Shown here: piece after piece, positions 42,634 to 51,840 of the stretch
Layout: each line of letters opens with the position of its first letter
Numbering within the stretch: position 1 is the first letter of the stretch
Notes under the pieces: generated by a model
Database searches by the model: none
What the model was told of the DNA's origin: nothing
Seen by the model: the letters and a program-made list of their open reading frames with translations, nothing else
Source of the DNA: Tunturibacter psychrotolerans
GTDB lineage: Bacteria > Acidobacteriota > Terriglobia > Terriglobales > Acidobacteriaceae
Direction of reading: 5' to 3'
Assembly: GCF_040359615.1 (NCBI RefSeq)
Contig: NZ_CP132942.1
Location: forward strand, 5,518,001 to 5,582,000
DNA: 64,000 nt
Made by a program: the position numbers and the translations under genes

Positions 42634-44631
42634 CTACTTCTTCACCAGCTTTTTGGCGTGCTCCACTACGTTCGCAACGCTGAAACCTAGCTTATCCAAA
42701 GCGATCGCTCCAGGTGATGAAGCACCGAAACGATCCAGGCCGATTACACCGCCGTTATGGCCGACGTACTTGTACCATCCCAGCGTTGCGCCAGCTTCTA
42801 CGGCCAGCTTCGGCGTAGCTTCCGGCAACAACTTCGCTTTGTACTCGTCGCTCTGCTCGTCGTAGATATGGAAGCTCGGCATCGAAACAACAGTTGCGTT
42901 GATGCCCGCGGCCTTCAACTCTTCAGCAGCCTTCGTGATCAGTCCAACCTCGGACCCAGTCGCGATGAGGATCAGATCCTTGCCATGCGAAACCACTTCG
43001 TACGCACCGAAGCGCGCACCAGCACGTGCAATCGTCGCATCGATCGTCGGCAGATCCTGACGCGACAGCGCCATGAAGCTCGCGCTCTTGCGCTCCAGCG
43101 CCAACTGCCAGCAAGCCGCTGTCTCATTCGCATCCGCCGGACGGAAGTCAGTGAGATGAGGAATGACACGCAGGCTCATCAGTTGTTCGACTGGCTGGTG
43201 GGTCGGTCCATCCTCGCCCAGTCCGATCGAATCGTGCGTGAAGATGAACAAAGAGTGCAAGCCCATCAGCGCAGCCAGACGCAGTGCATTGCGGCAGTAG
43301 TCCGAGAACGTAAAAAATGTCGAGCCAAACGGAATCAATCCACCGTGTGCTGCCATGCCATTCACCGCCGCGCACATGCCGAACTCGCGCACGCCGAAGA
43401 ACACATTACGTCCCGCAGGGTCCACATGAAAACTTGGTGAATCTTTGAAGATCGTCTTGGTGGAAGCAGTCAGATCGGCCGCACCACCAAAAAGCTCCGG
43501 CACCACGTTCTCAATCGCCTGCATCACAGCTTGTCCGGCGTTACGCGTGGCCATCGGCTTCTCAGTGGGGAAGGTCGGAATCTTCTTCTCCCATCCCTCG
43601 GCCATCTTGGCCTTGATCGTCCGGTCAAACTGAGCCGACGGTTCCGGATAGGCCTTCGCGTACTCCTCAAACTCCGCCGTCCACGAAGCATGCAGGTCTT
43701 TGCCGCGCAGCTTGATCGTGTCCCAGTTTTTGCGAGCCTCGTCGGGAACGTAGAAGCTCTTGTCCTCAGGCCAACCAAGGTTCTTCTTGGTCTCCTTCGT
43801 TGCCTCAGGTCCCATTGCCTCACCGTGAACCTTGTTCGTGCCGGCCTTCGGGCTGCCATAACCGATCACTGTGCGCACGCGGATCAATGAAGGCTTCGCC
43901 GTCTCAGCCTTAGCAGCAAGAATCGCCTTCTCAATCGCTACCAGATCGTTTCCATCAGCAACATACTGAACGTGCCAGTGGTAGCCCTCGAAACGCTTGG
44001 TCACATCCTCGGTGAACGACAGCTCCGTCGGTCCATCGAGGGAGATCAGGTTGTCGTCGTAAAGCACAATCAGCTTGCCGAGAGCTAGCGTTCCGGCCAG
44101 CGAAGCAGCCTCGTGCGAGATGCCTTCCATCATGTCGCCATCACCGCAGAGCACATACGTGTGGTGATCGACGATGTTGTACGTATCGCGGTTGTAAACC
44201 GCAGCCTGATGCCGTTCAGCGATCGCCAGGCCGACTGCCATTGCGAAACCCTGTCCAAGCGGTCCAGTCGTAACCTCGACACCAGGAGCCTCGCCTCGCT
44301 CCGGATGCCCCGGAGTGTGCGAACCCCACTGCCGGAACTGCTCCAGCTGCGACATCGGCAGATCGTAACCAGAGAGATGAAGCGCACCGTACAGCAGCGC
44401 CGAAGCGTGTCCGTTCGAGAGAACAAACCGGTCCCGATCGATCCACTGCGGATCGGACGGATCGTGCTTCATGATCTTGTGGTAGAGCAGATAAGCGATC
44501 GGAGAGCATCCAAGCGGCGCTCCTGGGTGCCCCGACTTTGCCTTCTCCACCATATCGACGGCGAGAAAGCGGAGGGCGTTGATGGAGATCTGGTCAATTT
44601 CGTGCTGCTTCGAATCCTGCTGTTCGCTCAT
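42634..44631 (-). CDS. tkt: Transketolase
   Basis: TPP-dependent transfer of two-carbon units in the non-oxidative pentose phosphate pathway. 665 residues, standard length. N-terminal LRFLAVDMVEKAKSGHPGAPLG; the TPP motif CGDGDMMEGISHEAASLAG ending in YDDN; the Pyr domain with FTHDSIGLGEDGPTHQPVEQ; and a C-terminal domain. ATG 44631 has AGAGGAA upstream. With gnd, zwf, pgl, glk and the distant rpe it completes most of the pathway; transaldolase and ribose-5-phosphate isomerase are not in the window. Confidence 0.97.
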   Translation of the reverse strand: MSEQQDSKQHEIDQISINALRFLAVDMVEKAKSGHPGAPLGCSPIAYLLYHKIMKHDPSDPQWIDRDRFVLSNGHASALLYGALHLSGYDLPMSQLEQFRQWGSHTPGHPERGEAPGVEVTTGPLGQGFAMAVGLAIAERHQAAVYNRDTYNIVDHHTYVLCGDGDMMEGISHEAASLAGTLALGKLIVLYDDNLISLDGPTELSFTEDVTKRFEGYHWHVQYVADGNDLVAIEKAILAAKAETAKPSLIRVRTVIGYGSPKAGTNKVHGEAMGPEATKETKKNLGWPEDKSFYVPDEARKNWDTIKLRGKDLHASWTAEFEEYAKAYPEPSAQFDRTIKAKMAEGWEKKIPTFPTEKPMATRNAGQAVMQAIENVVPELFGGAADLTASTKTIFKDSPSFHVDPAGRNVFFGVREFGMCAAVNGMAAHGGLIPFGSTFFTFSDYCRNALRLAALMGLHSLFIFTHDSIGLGEDGPTHQPVEQLMSLRVIPHLTDFRPADANETAACWQLALERKSASFMALSRQDLPTIDATIARAGARFGAYEVVSHGKDLILIATGSEVGLITKAAEELKAAGINATVVSMPSFHIYDEQSDEYKAKLLPEATPKLAVEAGATLGWYKYVGHNGGVIGLDRFGASSPGAIALDKLGFSVANVVEHAKKLVKK

Positions 44632-44739
44632 TATTCCTCTACCTTTTATTGAGAGATTCGTGAACCGTTCACGGTGCTGAATCTGGAAGATTTGGTCAAA
44701 CTCTAACAGTGTACTAGCGGGGCCGGACTTGCTGCATCC

Positions 44740-47196
44740 TTACACCTTGGTAGATGCCGGAACCGCATTGATAGCAACATCAATATTTCGTCCCAGCCAA
44801 CGATCCTGCTGGTCCTCTACCGGGTACGCAAGCGTAAACGTGATCTTGCCTATCTGGTCGGCTCCCGTTGAGATATCCACAAATGATCCGGAAAACCCTA
44901 CAGAGCGCGATTCGACCCTGAGTGTCGTCGCCCAGTTGTCATACGTGTAGACGGCATAAAAAGACTCCCGGTCGACGATGCGAAGCGTGTGTCCCGAAAG
45001 GAGCGAGCAGATGGGCCGGCCTGGCTCGAATATCTCGATATGGTTACTAAACGTGCGCTTTTCATTCGCGACGGCATAGCGGTCTTCCACAGCCTTGATC
45101 CGATCAAACACCCGCCCATCGGCCGCCGAACGCAGTAGCTTCAAATACTCTGCATGAGCCCATACTAGCGGTTGAGCCGAACCGGCCGATCGACCCCGAT
45201 ACATCCCTCTCGAAGGAATATCGTAATAGTCCCAGACCTGTTCAGGAAGCATTCCACCAACCGAACTGAACTGTTCGATTGCCTTGATGTACTGGCTGAA
45301 ATCGCTCCCCGCACAAAGCTCGTAGTGTCCTCTCTCGCCGGTCAGAATCGGCCACGCGCGGCCCTGCCCTGAACCGTCATACGGGCCGCCATCCTTCTTT
45401 TGTCCGTATCCGTCGTGGTTGTAGCGCCGCCAGGAGTCTCCAAATGGCGTTTCGATCTTCAGAACGTGATCGACCACCTTCAGCGAATCGACGATCAACG
45501 GATCATCCGGCCGCCGAATCCCATACCGCACAAGCTCCAAGAAGCCTCCATCGATCACCTCGCGGGCCTCGAACACATTCCTCTCGCCAGGCTCACGATT
45601 ATTAATTCGAATCATCCCCGGGGGCAGCGAGACATCATGAAACGGCTCCCCCTTGGCTGGCGGACGGATTCGCATGTAATGATACTTCACATCCGGATGC
45701 AAAACGCCCTCGGTCGTAGTAGTCCACTCATCCAGATGCGCCTCAATCCAGTCCGCATATGTCTCCAGATAGTCTGCCAACTCCACCGACTCGCGATCCC
45801 GAGCAATATCCGCCGCGCAGATCAACCCGGAGATCACCGCCGCCAGCGTCGATGGCGAATACCCCGCCGCCTCCTCCCAGCGTTCCTGCTGTGTCACCGG
45901 AGCATACCGCACCAGAAACGCCGCAGCCCGCTCGACAAACGGAAACACGTCAAAATTCCCCAGCCCATTTTGCTTCCAAAGACGCCACGCCAGAATGATC
46001 GGAAACGCAACCTCGTCCAGCTGAATCCCCGTCCAGTAAGGGGTCCCATCAATCCAGAAATTCTGTGCAAAGCTTCCGTCCGGCTTCTGCGTACACGCCA
46101 GATACACCAACGCCCGCAGCGCCGTATCGGTCCTCCCACACGCCAGCAGAGCACTCGCCGTCTGCACCATATCCCGAGTCCAAACCAGGTGGTAGCCGCC
46201 CAGGTCCGAGTCACCCTTCGACGCTCCCCACGGCACCGAGGCCGACGCAATAAACGCGCCCGAGTACGTCTTATCCTCATGCGTCAGCAGCACATTGTGG
46301 CTAATCCCCATCAGCTTGCCGCCGTCAGTCGACGCCTTCGCCAGCCGCGCCGGCGAGCTCACCCGTTTCCACTGATCCACAAAGCGCTTCTGATGATCTG
46401 CATAAGGCGTCGCCAGCGTCTGCATCATCTGCGCAATGGCAGCGTGATGACCGTCGCCAAACGAGATCGCGATCGTAAACTCCGGATTCTCCGCAATATC
46501 GATCTCGCCCATAACGGCGAGATTGCCGTCGAGAGCCTGACCAAACTGCCAGCTCATTCGCATGTCCTGTGTCAGATTCTGGAAGCCGTCGCTGGAGCCA
46601 ACATAACCACACGAAGACCTGATAAAACCGCAGCTCGCGCCAAAAGCCAGTGAGGTCTCGCCCTTCCACGCCAACACACACCGCTGTCCCGCCACATCGA
46701 TCGATCGAGCCGAGTTCCCCGCTCCGCCACCGTTGAGATGAGGCGCCAGCAGCGCGTAGCACTTCAGCCGCGACAGAACCTCTTTATCCCCGCTTATCTT
46801 CACGTTCATCAGCACTACCGGATGATGCGGATCGCTGATGAACTCCTTGGTCACCGTGTAACGACCATCCAGATCGCTCGCTACAACCCTGACCGCAGGC
46901 GCAGCGCTATCGATGTAATGGAAGTCATATTCGAAGTTGCGCTTCTCTTCGTGGATGAAAGTCTCGCCATCGCTGAACAGCAGCTCCATATCGCGAGTCT
47001 GCGGACGGTCGATCGTCGGGTAATAGATCTCGTTCAAGGTTCCGTGCGAAACCGTAAACCACACACGACTCGAAGCCGCATAGGCGGTGGCTACAGCATC
47101 CTTCTCGCTCGAAGTCCAGCGAGGTTCCAGCCCAGGAGCCCCAAATGCGGGTCCATCGTCGTCAAGCCAACGGTAAGAAGCGGTTAGGTCGTTCAT
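44740..47196 (-). CDS. Glycoside hydrolase family 15 (glucoamylase-like), cytosolic
   Basis: 818 residues, no signal peptide. An N-terminal beta domain (about 1-280, with VWFTVSHGTLNEIYYPTID) precedes a GH15 (alpha/alpha)6 barrel: SDLGGYHLVWTRDMVQTASA near 318, FWIDGTPYWTGIQLDEVAFP and a late SGQGRAWPILTGERGHYEL. A C-terminal beta domain follows. This is the bacterial glucoamylase/glucodextranase plan, releasing beta-glucose from alpha-glucans or oligosaccharides inside the cell. That glucose is the substrate of glk at the far end of the same block. It is divergent from sod. Confidence 0.93.
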   Translation of the reverse strand: MNDLTASYRWLDDDGPAFGAPGLEPRWTSSEKDAVATAYAASSRVWFTVSHGTLNEIYYPTIDRPQTRDMELLFSDGETFIHEEKRNFEYDFHYIDSAAPAVRVVASDLDGRYTVTKEFISDPHHPVVLMNVKISGDKEVLSRLKCYALLAPHLNGGGAGNSARSIDVAGQRCVLAWKGETSLAFGASCGFIRSSCGYVGSSDGFQNLTQDMRMSWQFGQALDGNLAVMGEIDIAENPEFTIAISFGDGHHAAIAQMMQTLATPYADHQKRFVDQWKRVSSPARLAKASTDGGKLMGISHNVLLTHEDKTYSGAFIASASVPWGASKGDSDLGGYHLVWTRDMVQTASALLACGRTDTALRALVYLACTQKPDGSFAQNFWIDGTPYWTGIQLDEVAFPIILAWRLWKQNGLGNFDVFPFVERAAAFLVRYAPVTQQERWEEAAGYSPSTLAAVISGLICAADIARDRESVELADYLETYADWIEAHLDEWTTTTEGVLHPDVKYHYMRIRPPAKGEPFHDVSLPPGMIRINNREPGERNVFEAREVIDGGFLELVRYGIRRPDDPLIVDSLKVVDHVLKIETPFGDSWRRYNHDGYGQKKDGGPYDGSGQGRAWPILTGERGHYELCAGSDFSQYIKAIEQFSSVGGMLPEQVWDYYDIPSRGMYRGRSAGSAQPLVWAHAEYLKLLRSAADGRVFDRIKAVEDRYAVANEKRTFSNHIEIFEPGRPICSLLSGHTLRIVDRESFYAVYTYDNWATTLRVESRSVGFSGSFVDISTGADQIGKITFTLAYPVEDQQDRWLGRNIDVAINAVPASTKV

Positions 47197-47346
47197 TTGT
47201 ACCTATTAGAGCGCAAATCTCCGACCTTGGTTACATTCCTCCGTCAACGGGCGATGAATCCGCAGGTAGTCTATGATTTTGGAGGGTCAGGCGAACTTCC
47301 CGAGTGCATCGCGCGCCCTCCGGACAGCATCGAACTCAGTCAGGCG

Positions 47347-47363
47347 GTCAGGATCCTCCTGAC
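47347..47363 (+). promoter_or_regulatory. Hairpin/dyad in the sod leader
   Basis: GTCAGGA-TCC-TCCTGAC is a perfect 7-bp stem with a 3-base loop, 32 bases upstream of the sod start. A further GTCAG at 47339-47343 and a CTGAC at 47363-47367 extend the symmetry. It could be a repressor site or an mRNA hairpin controlling sod. Confidence 0.45.
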
Positions 47364-47395
47364 TGACACCAACGAACGACGACAGGAGAACTACT

Positions 47396-48013
47396 GTGGC
47401 CTACGAACTACCACCTTTGCCATACGATTACGCGGCGCTTGAGCCCTCCATCGACGAAGCCACGATGAAGCTCCACCACGACAAGCATCACCAGACCTAC
47501 GTCACCAATTTGAACGGCGCGGTAGAGAAGCACCCCGAGATCGGCAAGAAGTCGCCCGAAGAACTCATCAAAGACCTCGCCAGCATCCCCGAAGACGTGC
47601 GCAAGGTCGTCCAGAACAACGGAGGCGGCCACGTCAACCACACCATGTTCTGGCAGATCATGAAGCCCAAGGGCGGTGGAGAACCCAGCGGCGACATCGC
47701 CGCGCAGATCAAGGCCGACTTCGGAAACTTCGAAGACTTCAAGAAGCAGTTCAACGAGACCACAGCCAAACAGTTCGGCTCGGGCTGGGGCTGGCTTATC
47801 TTCGAAGGCGGCAAGTTGAAGATCGTCACCACGGCAAACCAGGACAATCCCATCTCACAGGGCCACTACCCCATCCTCGGCAACGACGTGTGGGAACACG
47901 CCTACTACCTCAAGTACCAGAACAAGCGGCCAGACTACCTCGCCGCGTGGTGGAACACCGTGAACTGGGACGAGATTAACAAGCGCTTCGCCACTGCCAA
48001 AACTCACAAGTAA
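47396..48013 (+). CDS. Superoxide dismutase [Fe/Mn]
   Basis: Dismutates superoxide to O2 and H2O2. 205 residues with N-terminal [18 protein letters not shown], metal ligands His27 in [12 protein letters not shown], His in [10 protein letters not shown], and Asp/His in [19 protein letters not shown], plus GSGWGWL. Fe versus Mn preference is not decidable by eye. The start is GTG 47396 with AGGAG about 9 bases upstream. No signal peptide, so cytosolic. A perfect dyad in the leader may control it; a 12-bp-stem hairpin follows the gene. Confidence 0.95.
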   Translation: MAYELPPLPYDYAALEPSIDEATMKLHHDKHHQTYVTNLNGAVEKHPEIGKKSPEELIKDLASIPEDVRKVVQNNGGGHVNHTMFWQIMKPKGGGEPSGDIAAQIKADFGNFEDFKKQFNETTAKQFGSGWGWLIFEGGKLKIVTTANQDNPISQGHYPILGNDVWEHAYYLKYQNKRPDYLAAWWNTVNWDEINKRFATAKTHK

Positions 48014-48037
48014 TTGAGCAGTTCTTGAAACGCACAT

Positions 48038-48067
48038 CCGGTGCAACGTAGATTCACGTTGCACCGG
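48038..48067. terminator. Terminator hairpin between convergent sod and exported-protein genes
   Basis: Perfect 12-bp stem CCGGTGCAACGT (48038-48049) with ACGTTGCACCGG (48056-48067), 6-base loop. There is no clear T run, but the long stem and the position between convergent stops support termination. Confidence 0.65.
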
Positions 48068-48103
48068 AACCGTCCACCAATTCGAAGCAATCGATACGGT
48101 CTC

Positions 48104-49165
48104 TTACTTCGGCCCAGACCCCGGAACAACCGCAGTCGTTGGAGTGACGGTGTTCGTATTACCCCACGAGCCCGTCGCATTTGAACTTCCGCTCCCTGTG
48201 GCCCCGCCGATCACAAACTGCTTCCACATCCGATTCTGGTTGTTGACGCCCTCCGGAGTTCCAGCCTGATCCGCGCTGTTTTGTCCGCAGGCACTCGTAT
48301 GCCCCGGCTTTACCTCAAGTGCGTTGAGGTAGTTAGCGAAGGACGTATAAACCGCGGCGCCCCACTTCCAGTTGATCGTCACTCCGGCAATGCCACCCGT
48401 GTCGAAGGTCCCGTTCCAGCTCACCCTCGTGCCGCCTCGCAAACCGGCCGACGGCACAGGGACACCTGTAAGAAAGATCTCGTCGTCTCCCCTCATGGGA
48501 ACAGTAGTGAGCCACGTATTGGTCATCGTACTGAACGTCGTGGAAGTGCACGTCGCCGTCGGCGAGAAGGTGATCTGAGCGTTAGGAACCGAATTCATGA
48601 AGGGCAACCCGGTCTCTTCGTTCACGATCTTGGAGCTGGTGAAGGTAATGACACCGCCTGTTTTGGGCACGCCCGTTACGCTGAAGTTCGCGTTGAACCA
48701 CACGTAATTGCCCTCTTCGATCGAAGACCCGTCGAAACTCTCGGTGTCGATTCCCTTGCCGGAGGTCTTGGGCGGCGGAGGTTGAGCGCCACAGGTAAGG
48801 CTCGTCGGCGAAAACTGGATCGGAATCGTGTTATGTCCCACCAGCGAGGCGGTTCCGGTGAAGGTGTAACTACCTACCAGCGGAGGGAACGAGCCCCAGA
48901 TCGTTGCGTCGAAGACCTGGCTCGCAGTCGCCGTAAGGGGTATCGAGCCCACGATGGGAGGGCCGACCATAGGCGATGTTTCGAACGTGTAAGCGATCTC
49001 ATATTTCGTCCCCGGTGAAAGCTCGGAGGCCGATACCGAAAAGCTGTACGAGCTACAGGTAATCGTAACGTTGGCGGTGTCCACGTGGTTTGCGAAGACA
49101 GGAGTCGCACCTAAAGCAATCAACCCCGCAATAGTGCCGCAAGCAATTCGATATCTTTGAAACAT
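48104..49165 (-). CDS. Exported protein of unknown function
   Basis: 353 residues from ATG 49165, with AGAGGCG upstream; an earlier in-frame start (49249) adds an unlikely basic stretch. Signal peptide about 1-24 (ACGTIAGLIALGATPVFA). The mature part is Ser/Thr/Gly-rich and beta-sheet-like, with an Ig-like character early (TANVTITCSSYSFSVSASEL, GSYTFTGTASL) and Cys residues that could pair. The last 30 residues are low-complexity (SGSSNATGSWGNTNTVTP). No domain is recognised; a secreted or surface protein is likely. Confidence 0.7.
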   Translation of the reverse strand: MFQRYRIACGTIAGLIALGATPVFANHVDTANVTITCSSYSFSVSASELSPGTKYEIAYTFETSPMVGPPIVGSIPLTATASQVFDATIWGSFPPLVGSYTFTGTASLVGHNTIPIQFSPTSLTCGAQPPPPKTSGKGIDTESFDGSSIEEGNYVWFNANFSVTGVPKTGGVITFTSSKIVNEETGLPFMNSVPNAQITFSPTATCTSTTFSTMTNTWLTTVPMRGDDEIFLTGVPVPSAGLRGGTRVSWNGTFDTGGIAGVTINWKWGAAVYTSFANYLNALEVKPGHTSACGQNSADQAGTPEGVNNQNRMWKQFVIGGATGSGSSNATGSWGNTNTVTPTTAVVPGSGPK

Positions 49166-49505
49166 GATCACGCCTCTCTCGATTAGCCTCTTCAACTTCG
49201 CCGGGCTTCTTCTCAGGTGCGAGTTACTTTCGTGCAACAGAAGACACACTAACTATGCAGTCACCCACTAGTAACTGCACTACAACTTTGTGGTGATGGA
49301 GGGCGCGAGCAATGTTCCCCAAGCCTTTGTCTCGCATAGAAACGTTTTCCAAAAACTGACCTTTGAGGGTGCCCCCCCCCCCGGTACCATTGCCTAAGTT
49401 ATTTATTTTCAATTGCTTACATATTTTGACTCGCTGCAAAATCGTCATTCCAAAAGGGTTAGCGGCAAATTCGTCTTTACAAAGGAGTTACGACGCCTGA
49501 AACAG

Positions 49506-49535
49506 AAAAGCCCCGACCAAAGGCCGGGCCTTTTT
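49506..49535. terminator. Bidirectional terminator-like hairpin
   Basis: AAAAGCCCCGAC (49506-49517) pairs with GCCGGGCCTTTT (49523-49534) with two mismatches; T5 follows on the plus strand. Since both neighbouring genes run leftward, a plus-strand use would imply an unseen short transcript, for example an RNA starting after about 49390. Confidence 0.6.
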
Positions 49536-49706
49536 GAGTTCTCTATCCAGTATAGCGGTTGGAGGATAACTAATACGCCACGCGAATCTTCAGGATTGGC
49601 GCGGGTTTTGACGGTTTTAGGGCTTGACAGGTTTTTGGGGACGGTTCAGCCACAGGGCCTTTGAACATGCGATCGGCAGAACTCTGGTTCTGAGGGACAA
49701 CAATAA

Positions 49707-49741
49707 ACAGGCTGGATCACCGTTTGAGTGATCCAGCCTGT
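49707..49741 (-). terminator. Terminator of typA
   Basis: Perfect 14-bp stem ACAGGCTGGATCAC (49707-49720) with GTGATCCAGCCTGT (49728-49741), 7-base loop, followed on the minus strand by TTATTGTTG. It begins 18 bases after the typA stop. Confidence 0.9.
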
Positions 49742-49758
49742 GTGGAGATGTTACAGAG

Positions 49759-51591
49759 TTATTCGCCGGAACCCTTGCGTGGGCGGCGGTTGGCTTGCAG
49801 GACCTTCTTACGCAGGCGGAGGGACTTCGGGGTCACCTCGACGAGCTCGTCGTCGGCGATGAACTCGATGCACTGCTCGAGGGTGAGCTGCTTGTAGGGC
49901 ACGAGGCGGACGGCGTCGTCCGAGCCCGAGGCGCGCATGTTCGAAAGCTTCTTTTCGCGGACGCAGTTGACGTCGAGATCGTTGTCGCGCGAGTGTTCGC
50001 CGACGACCATGCCCTCGTAGACTTCAACGCTGTCGGAGACGAAGAGGACGCCGCGGTCCTGAAGCCCTTCGAGCGCGTAGGCAGTGGTGGTGCCCTGGCG
50101 GTCGGAGATCAAAGCACCCGAGAGACGCTGCGGAATCTCACCCTGGTAGGCGATGTACCCGTCGAGGATGGAGTTCATGATGATGGTGCCGCGGGTCTCG
50201 GTGAGCATCTCGGAGCGGAGGCCGATGAGACCGCGAGAGGGGATGCGGAACTCCATGCGGACGCGGCCTGAGCCGTGATTGACCATCTTGACCATCTCGC
50301 CTTTTCTTGGTCCGAGGCGCTCGATGACGGTGCCGACGAAGTTTTCGGGGACGTCGATGGAGAGGTGTTCGACCGGCTCCATGACGGCGTCGTCGATCTT
50401 CTTGGTGACGATCTCGGGACGGCTGACCATCATCTCGAAGCCTTCACGCCGCATCATCTCGATGAGGATGCCGAGCTGAAGTTCACCGCGGCCGAGGACC
50501 TTGAAGGAGTCGGGCGAGCCTGTCTCCTGCATCTTGAGCGAGACGTTGGTGAGGAGTTCTTTGTCGAGGCGGTCGCGGAGATTGCGCGAGGTGACGAACT
50601 TTCCTTCGCGGCCTGCGAAGGGGGAGTTGTTGACATTGAACTGGATGGCGATAGTGGGATCGTCGATGATGATGGGCGGCAGCGGCTTGGGATTTTCGAC
50701 GTCGCAGAAGCTTTCGCCGATTGTGATGCCGGGGATGCCCGCGATGGCGACGATGTCACCGATCTGAGTCTCTTCGATGTCGGTGCGCTTGAGACCGGAG
50801 AAGCTGAAGAGCTTGGTGATCTTGTGTTTGGTGAAGGTGCCGTCGATCTTGGCGACGTTGTACTCCTGGCCGGTGCGCATGGTGCCGTTGAAGACACGAC
50901 CGATGGCTAGACGACCGAGGTAGTCGGAGTAGTCGAGGTTGGTGACGAGGATCTGGACGGCGCCCTCGGGCTCGCCTTTGGCGACGGGGATGGTCTGGAT
51001 GATCTGCTCAAAGAGAGGCTGGAGGTCGGTGCCGGTGACGGTGAGGTCCTTGGTGGCGGTGCCCAGCTTGCCGTTGGTGTAGAGGACGGGGAAGTCGAGG
51101 ACGGACTCGTCGGCGTCGAGGTCGATGAAGAGGTCATAGACTTCGTTGAGGACTTCCTGGGGACGAGCGTCGGGGCGGTCGATCTTGTTGATGACGACCA
51201 TTGGGGTGAGGCCGGCTTCGAGGGCCTTCGAGAGCACGTAGCGGGTCTGGGGCAGGGGGCCTTCAGAGGCATCGACGAGGAGGACGACGCCGTCGACCAT
51301 CTTGAGGGCGCGTTCTACTTCTCCGCCGAAGTCGGCGTGGCCCGGGGTGTCAACGATGTTGATCTTGTTGTCGTGGTAGTAGAGGGCGGTGTTCTTGGCG
51401 AGAATGGTGATACCGCGCTCTTTTTCAAGATCGTTGGAGTCCATGACGCGGTCGGCGACGGCTTCGTTGGAGCGGAAGGTGCCTGACTGGCGCAGCATGG
51501 CGTCGACGAGGGTGGTTTTGCCATGATCGACGTGGGCGATGATGGCGATGTTGAAGATGGGCGTAACAGCTATTGCGGTTGAGTTGCTCAC
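49759..51591 (-). CDS. typA: Ribosome-associated GTPase TypA/BipA
   Basis: Translational GTPase involved in ribosome assembly and stress adaptation. 610 residues. G1 is [16 protein letters not shown] at about 15-30, G2 REGIT-type in [13 protein letters not shown]3 [13 protein letters not shown]4 [10 protein letters not shown], followed by EF-G-like domains II, III and V and the TypA-specific C-terminal domain ([20 protein letters not shown]). The GTG start is by alignment to the usual N-terminus. Plus-strand G richness here, opposite in sense to the gene, differs from minus-strand genes further left. Confidence 0.97.
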   Translation of the reverse strand: MSNSTAIAVTPIFNIAIIAHVDHGKTTLVDAMLRQSGTFRSNEAVADRVMDSNDLEKERGITILAKNTALYYHDNKINIVDTPGHADFGGEVERALKMVDGVVLLVDASEGPLPQTRYVLSKALEAGLTPMVVINKIDRPDARPQEVLNEVYDLFIDLDADESVLDFPVLYTNGKLGTATKDLTVTGTDLQPLFEQIIQTIPVAKGEPEGAVQILVTNLDYSDYLGRLAIGRVFNGTMRTGQEYNVAKIDGTFTKHKITKLFSFSGLKRTDIEETQIGDIVAIAGIPGITIGESFCDVENPKPLPPIIIDDPTIAIQFNVNNSPFAGREGKFVTSRNLRDRLDKELLTNVSLKMQETGSPDSFKVLGRGELQLGILIEMMRREGFEMMVSRPEIVTKKIDDAVMEPVEHLSIDVPENFVGTVIERLGPRKGEMVKMVNHGSGRVRMEFRIPSRGLIGLRSEMLTETRGTIIMNSILDGYIAYQGEIPQRLSGALISDRQGTTTAYALEGLQDRGVLFVSDSVEVYEGMVVGEHSRDNDLDVNCVREKKLSNMRASGSDDAVRLVPYKQLTLEQCIEFIADDELVEVTPKSLRLRKKVLQANRRPRKGSGE

Positions 51592-51840
51592 TCGGGTTTA
51601 CATCCTGTCTGGGCGCTTGATGATGGTTTTTTTGGGGAAGTGCGCGTCTCTCCTAGTTTACCGCAGTTGCGGGTGATTTGGCCTAAATGACGGAATCGAG
51701 AGGCGAATTGTAGCGGGAATTAACGGAATGCTTATGTTTGCCGCTGGTGGGGCGTTGCGATGCGGTTGAGATGAGTCGATGGGGGTTCAGGAGTATGCTT
51801 GAAAGGGACGGCAGCCAGCCTGGTGCCGGGTACGGTGAGC

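Larger units (their letters stand above)
49166..49758. other. 593-bp non-coding stretch with poly-C tract and two terminators
   Basis: Holds an 11-base C run (49372-49382), an AT-rich segment just after it (about 49395-49432), two strong hairpins (listed separately) and a TTTTGACGGTTTT-like GT-rich stretch near 49605-49650. The open frame at 49413-49664 on the plus strand crosses a terminator and has no ribosome-binding site, so I do not call it. This is also where the strand G/C bias changes sign (see findings). Confidence 0.5.

Noticed and set aside
49413..49664. 83-residue plus-strand frame in the long non-coding stretch
   Set aside because: It crosses a terminator hairpin, has no ribosome-binding site and reads as low-complexity in its second half.
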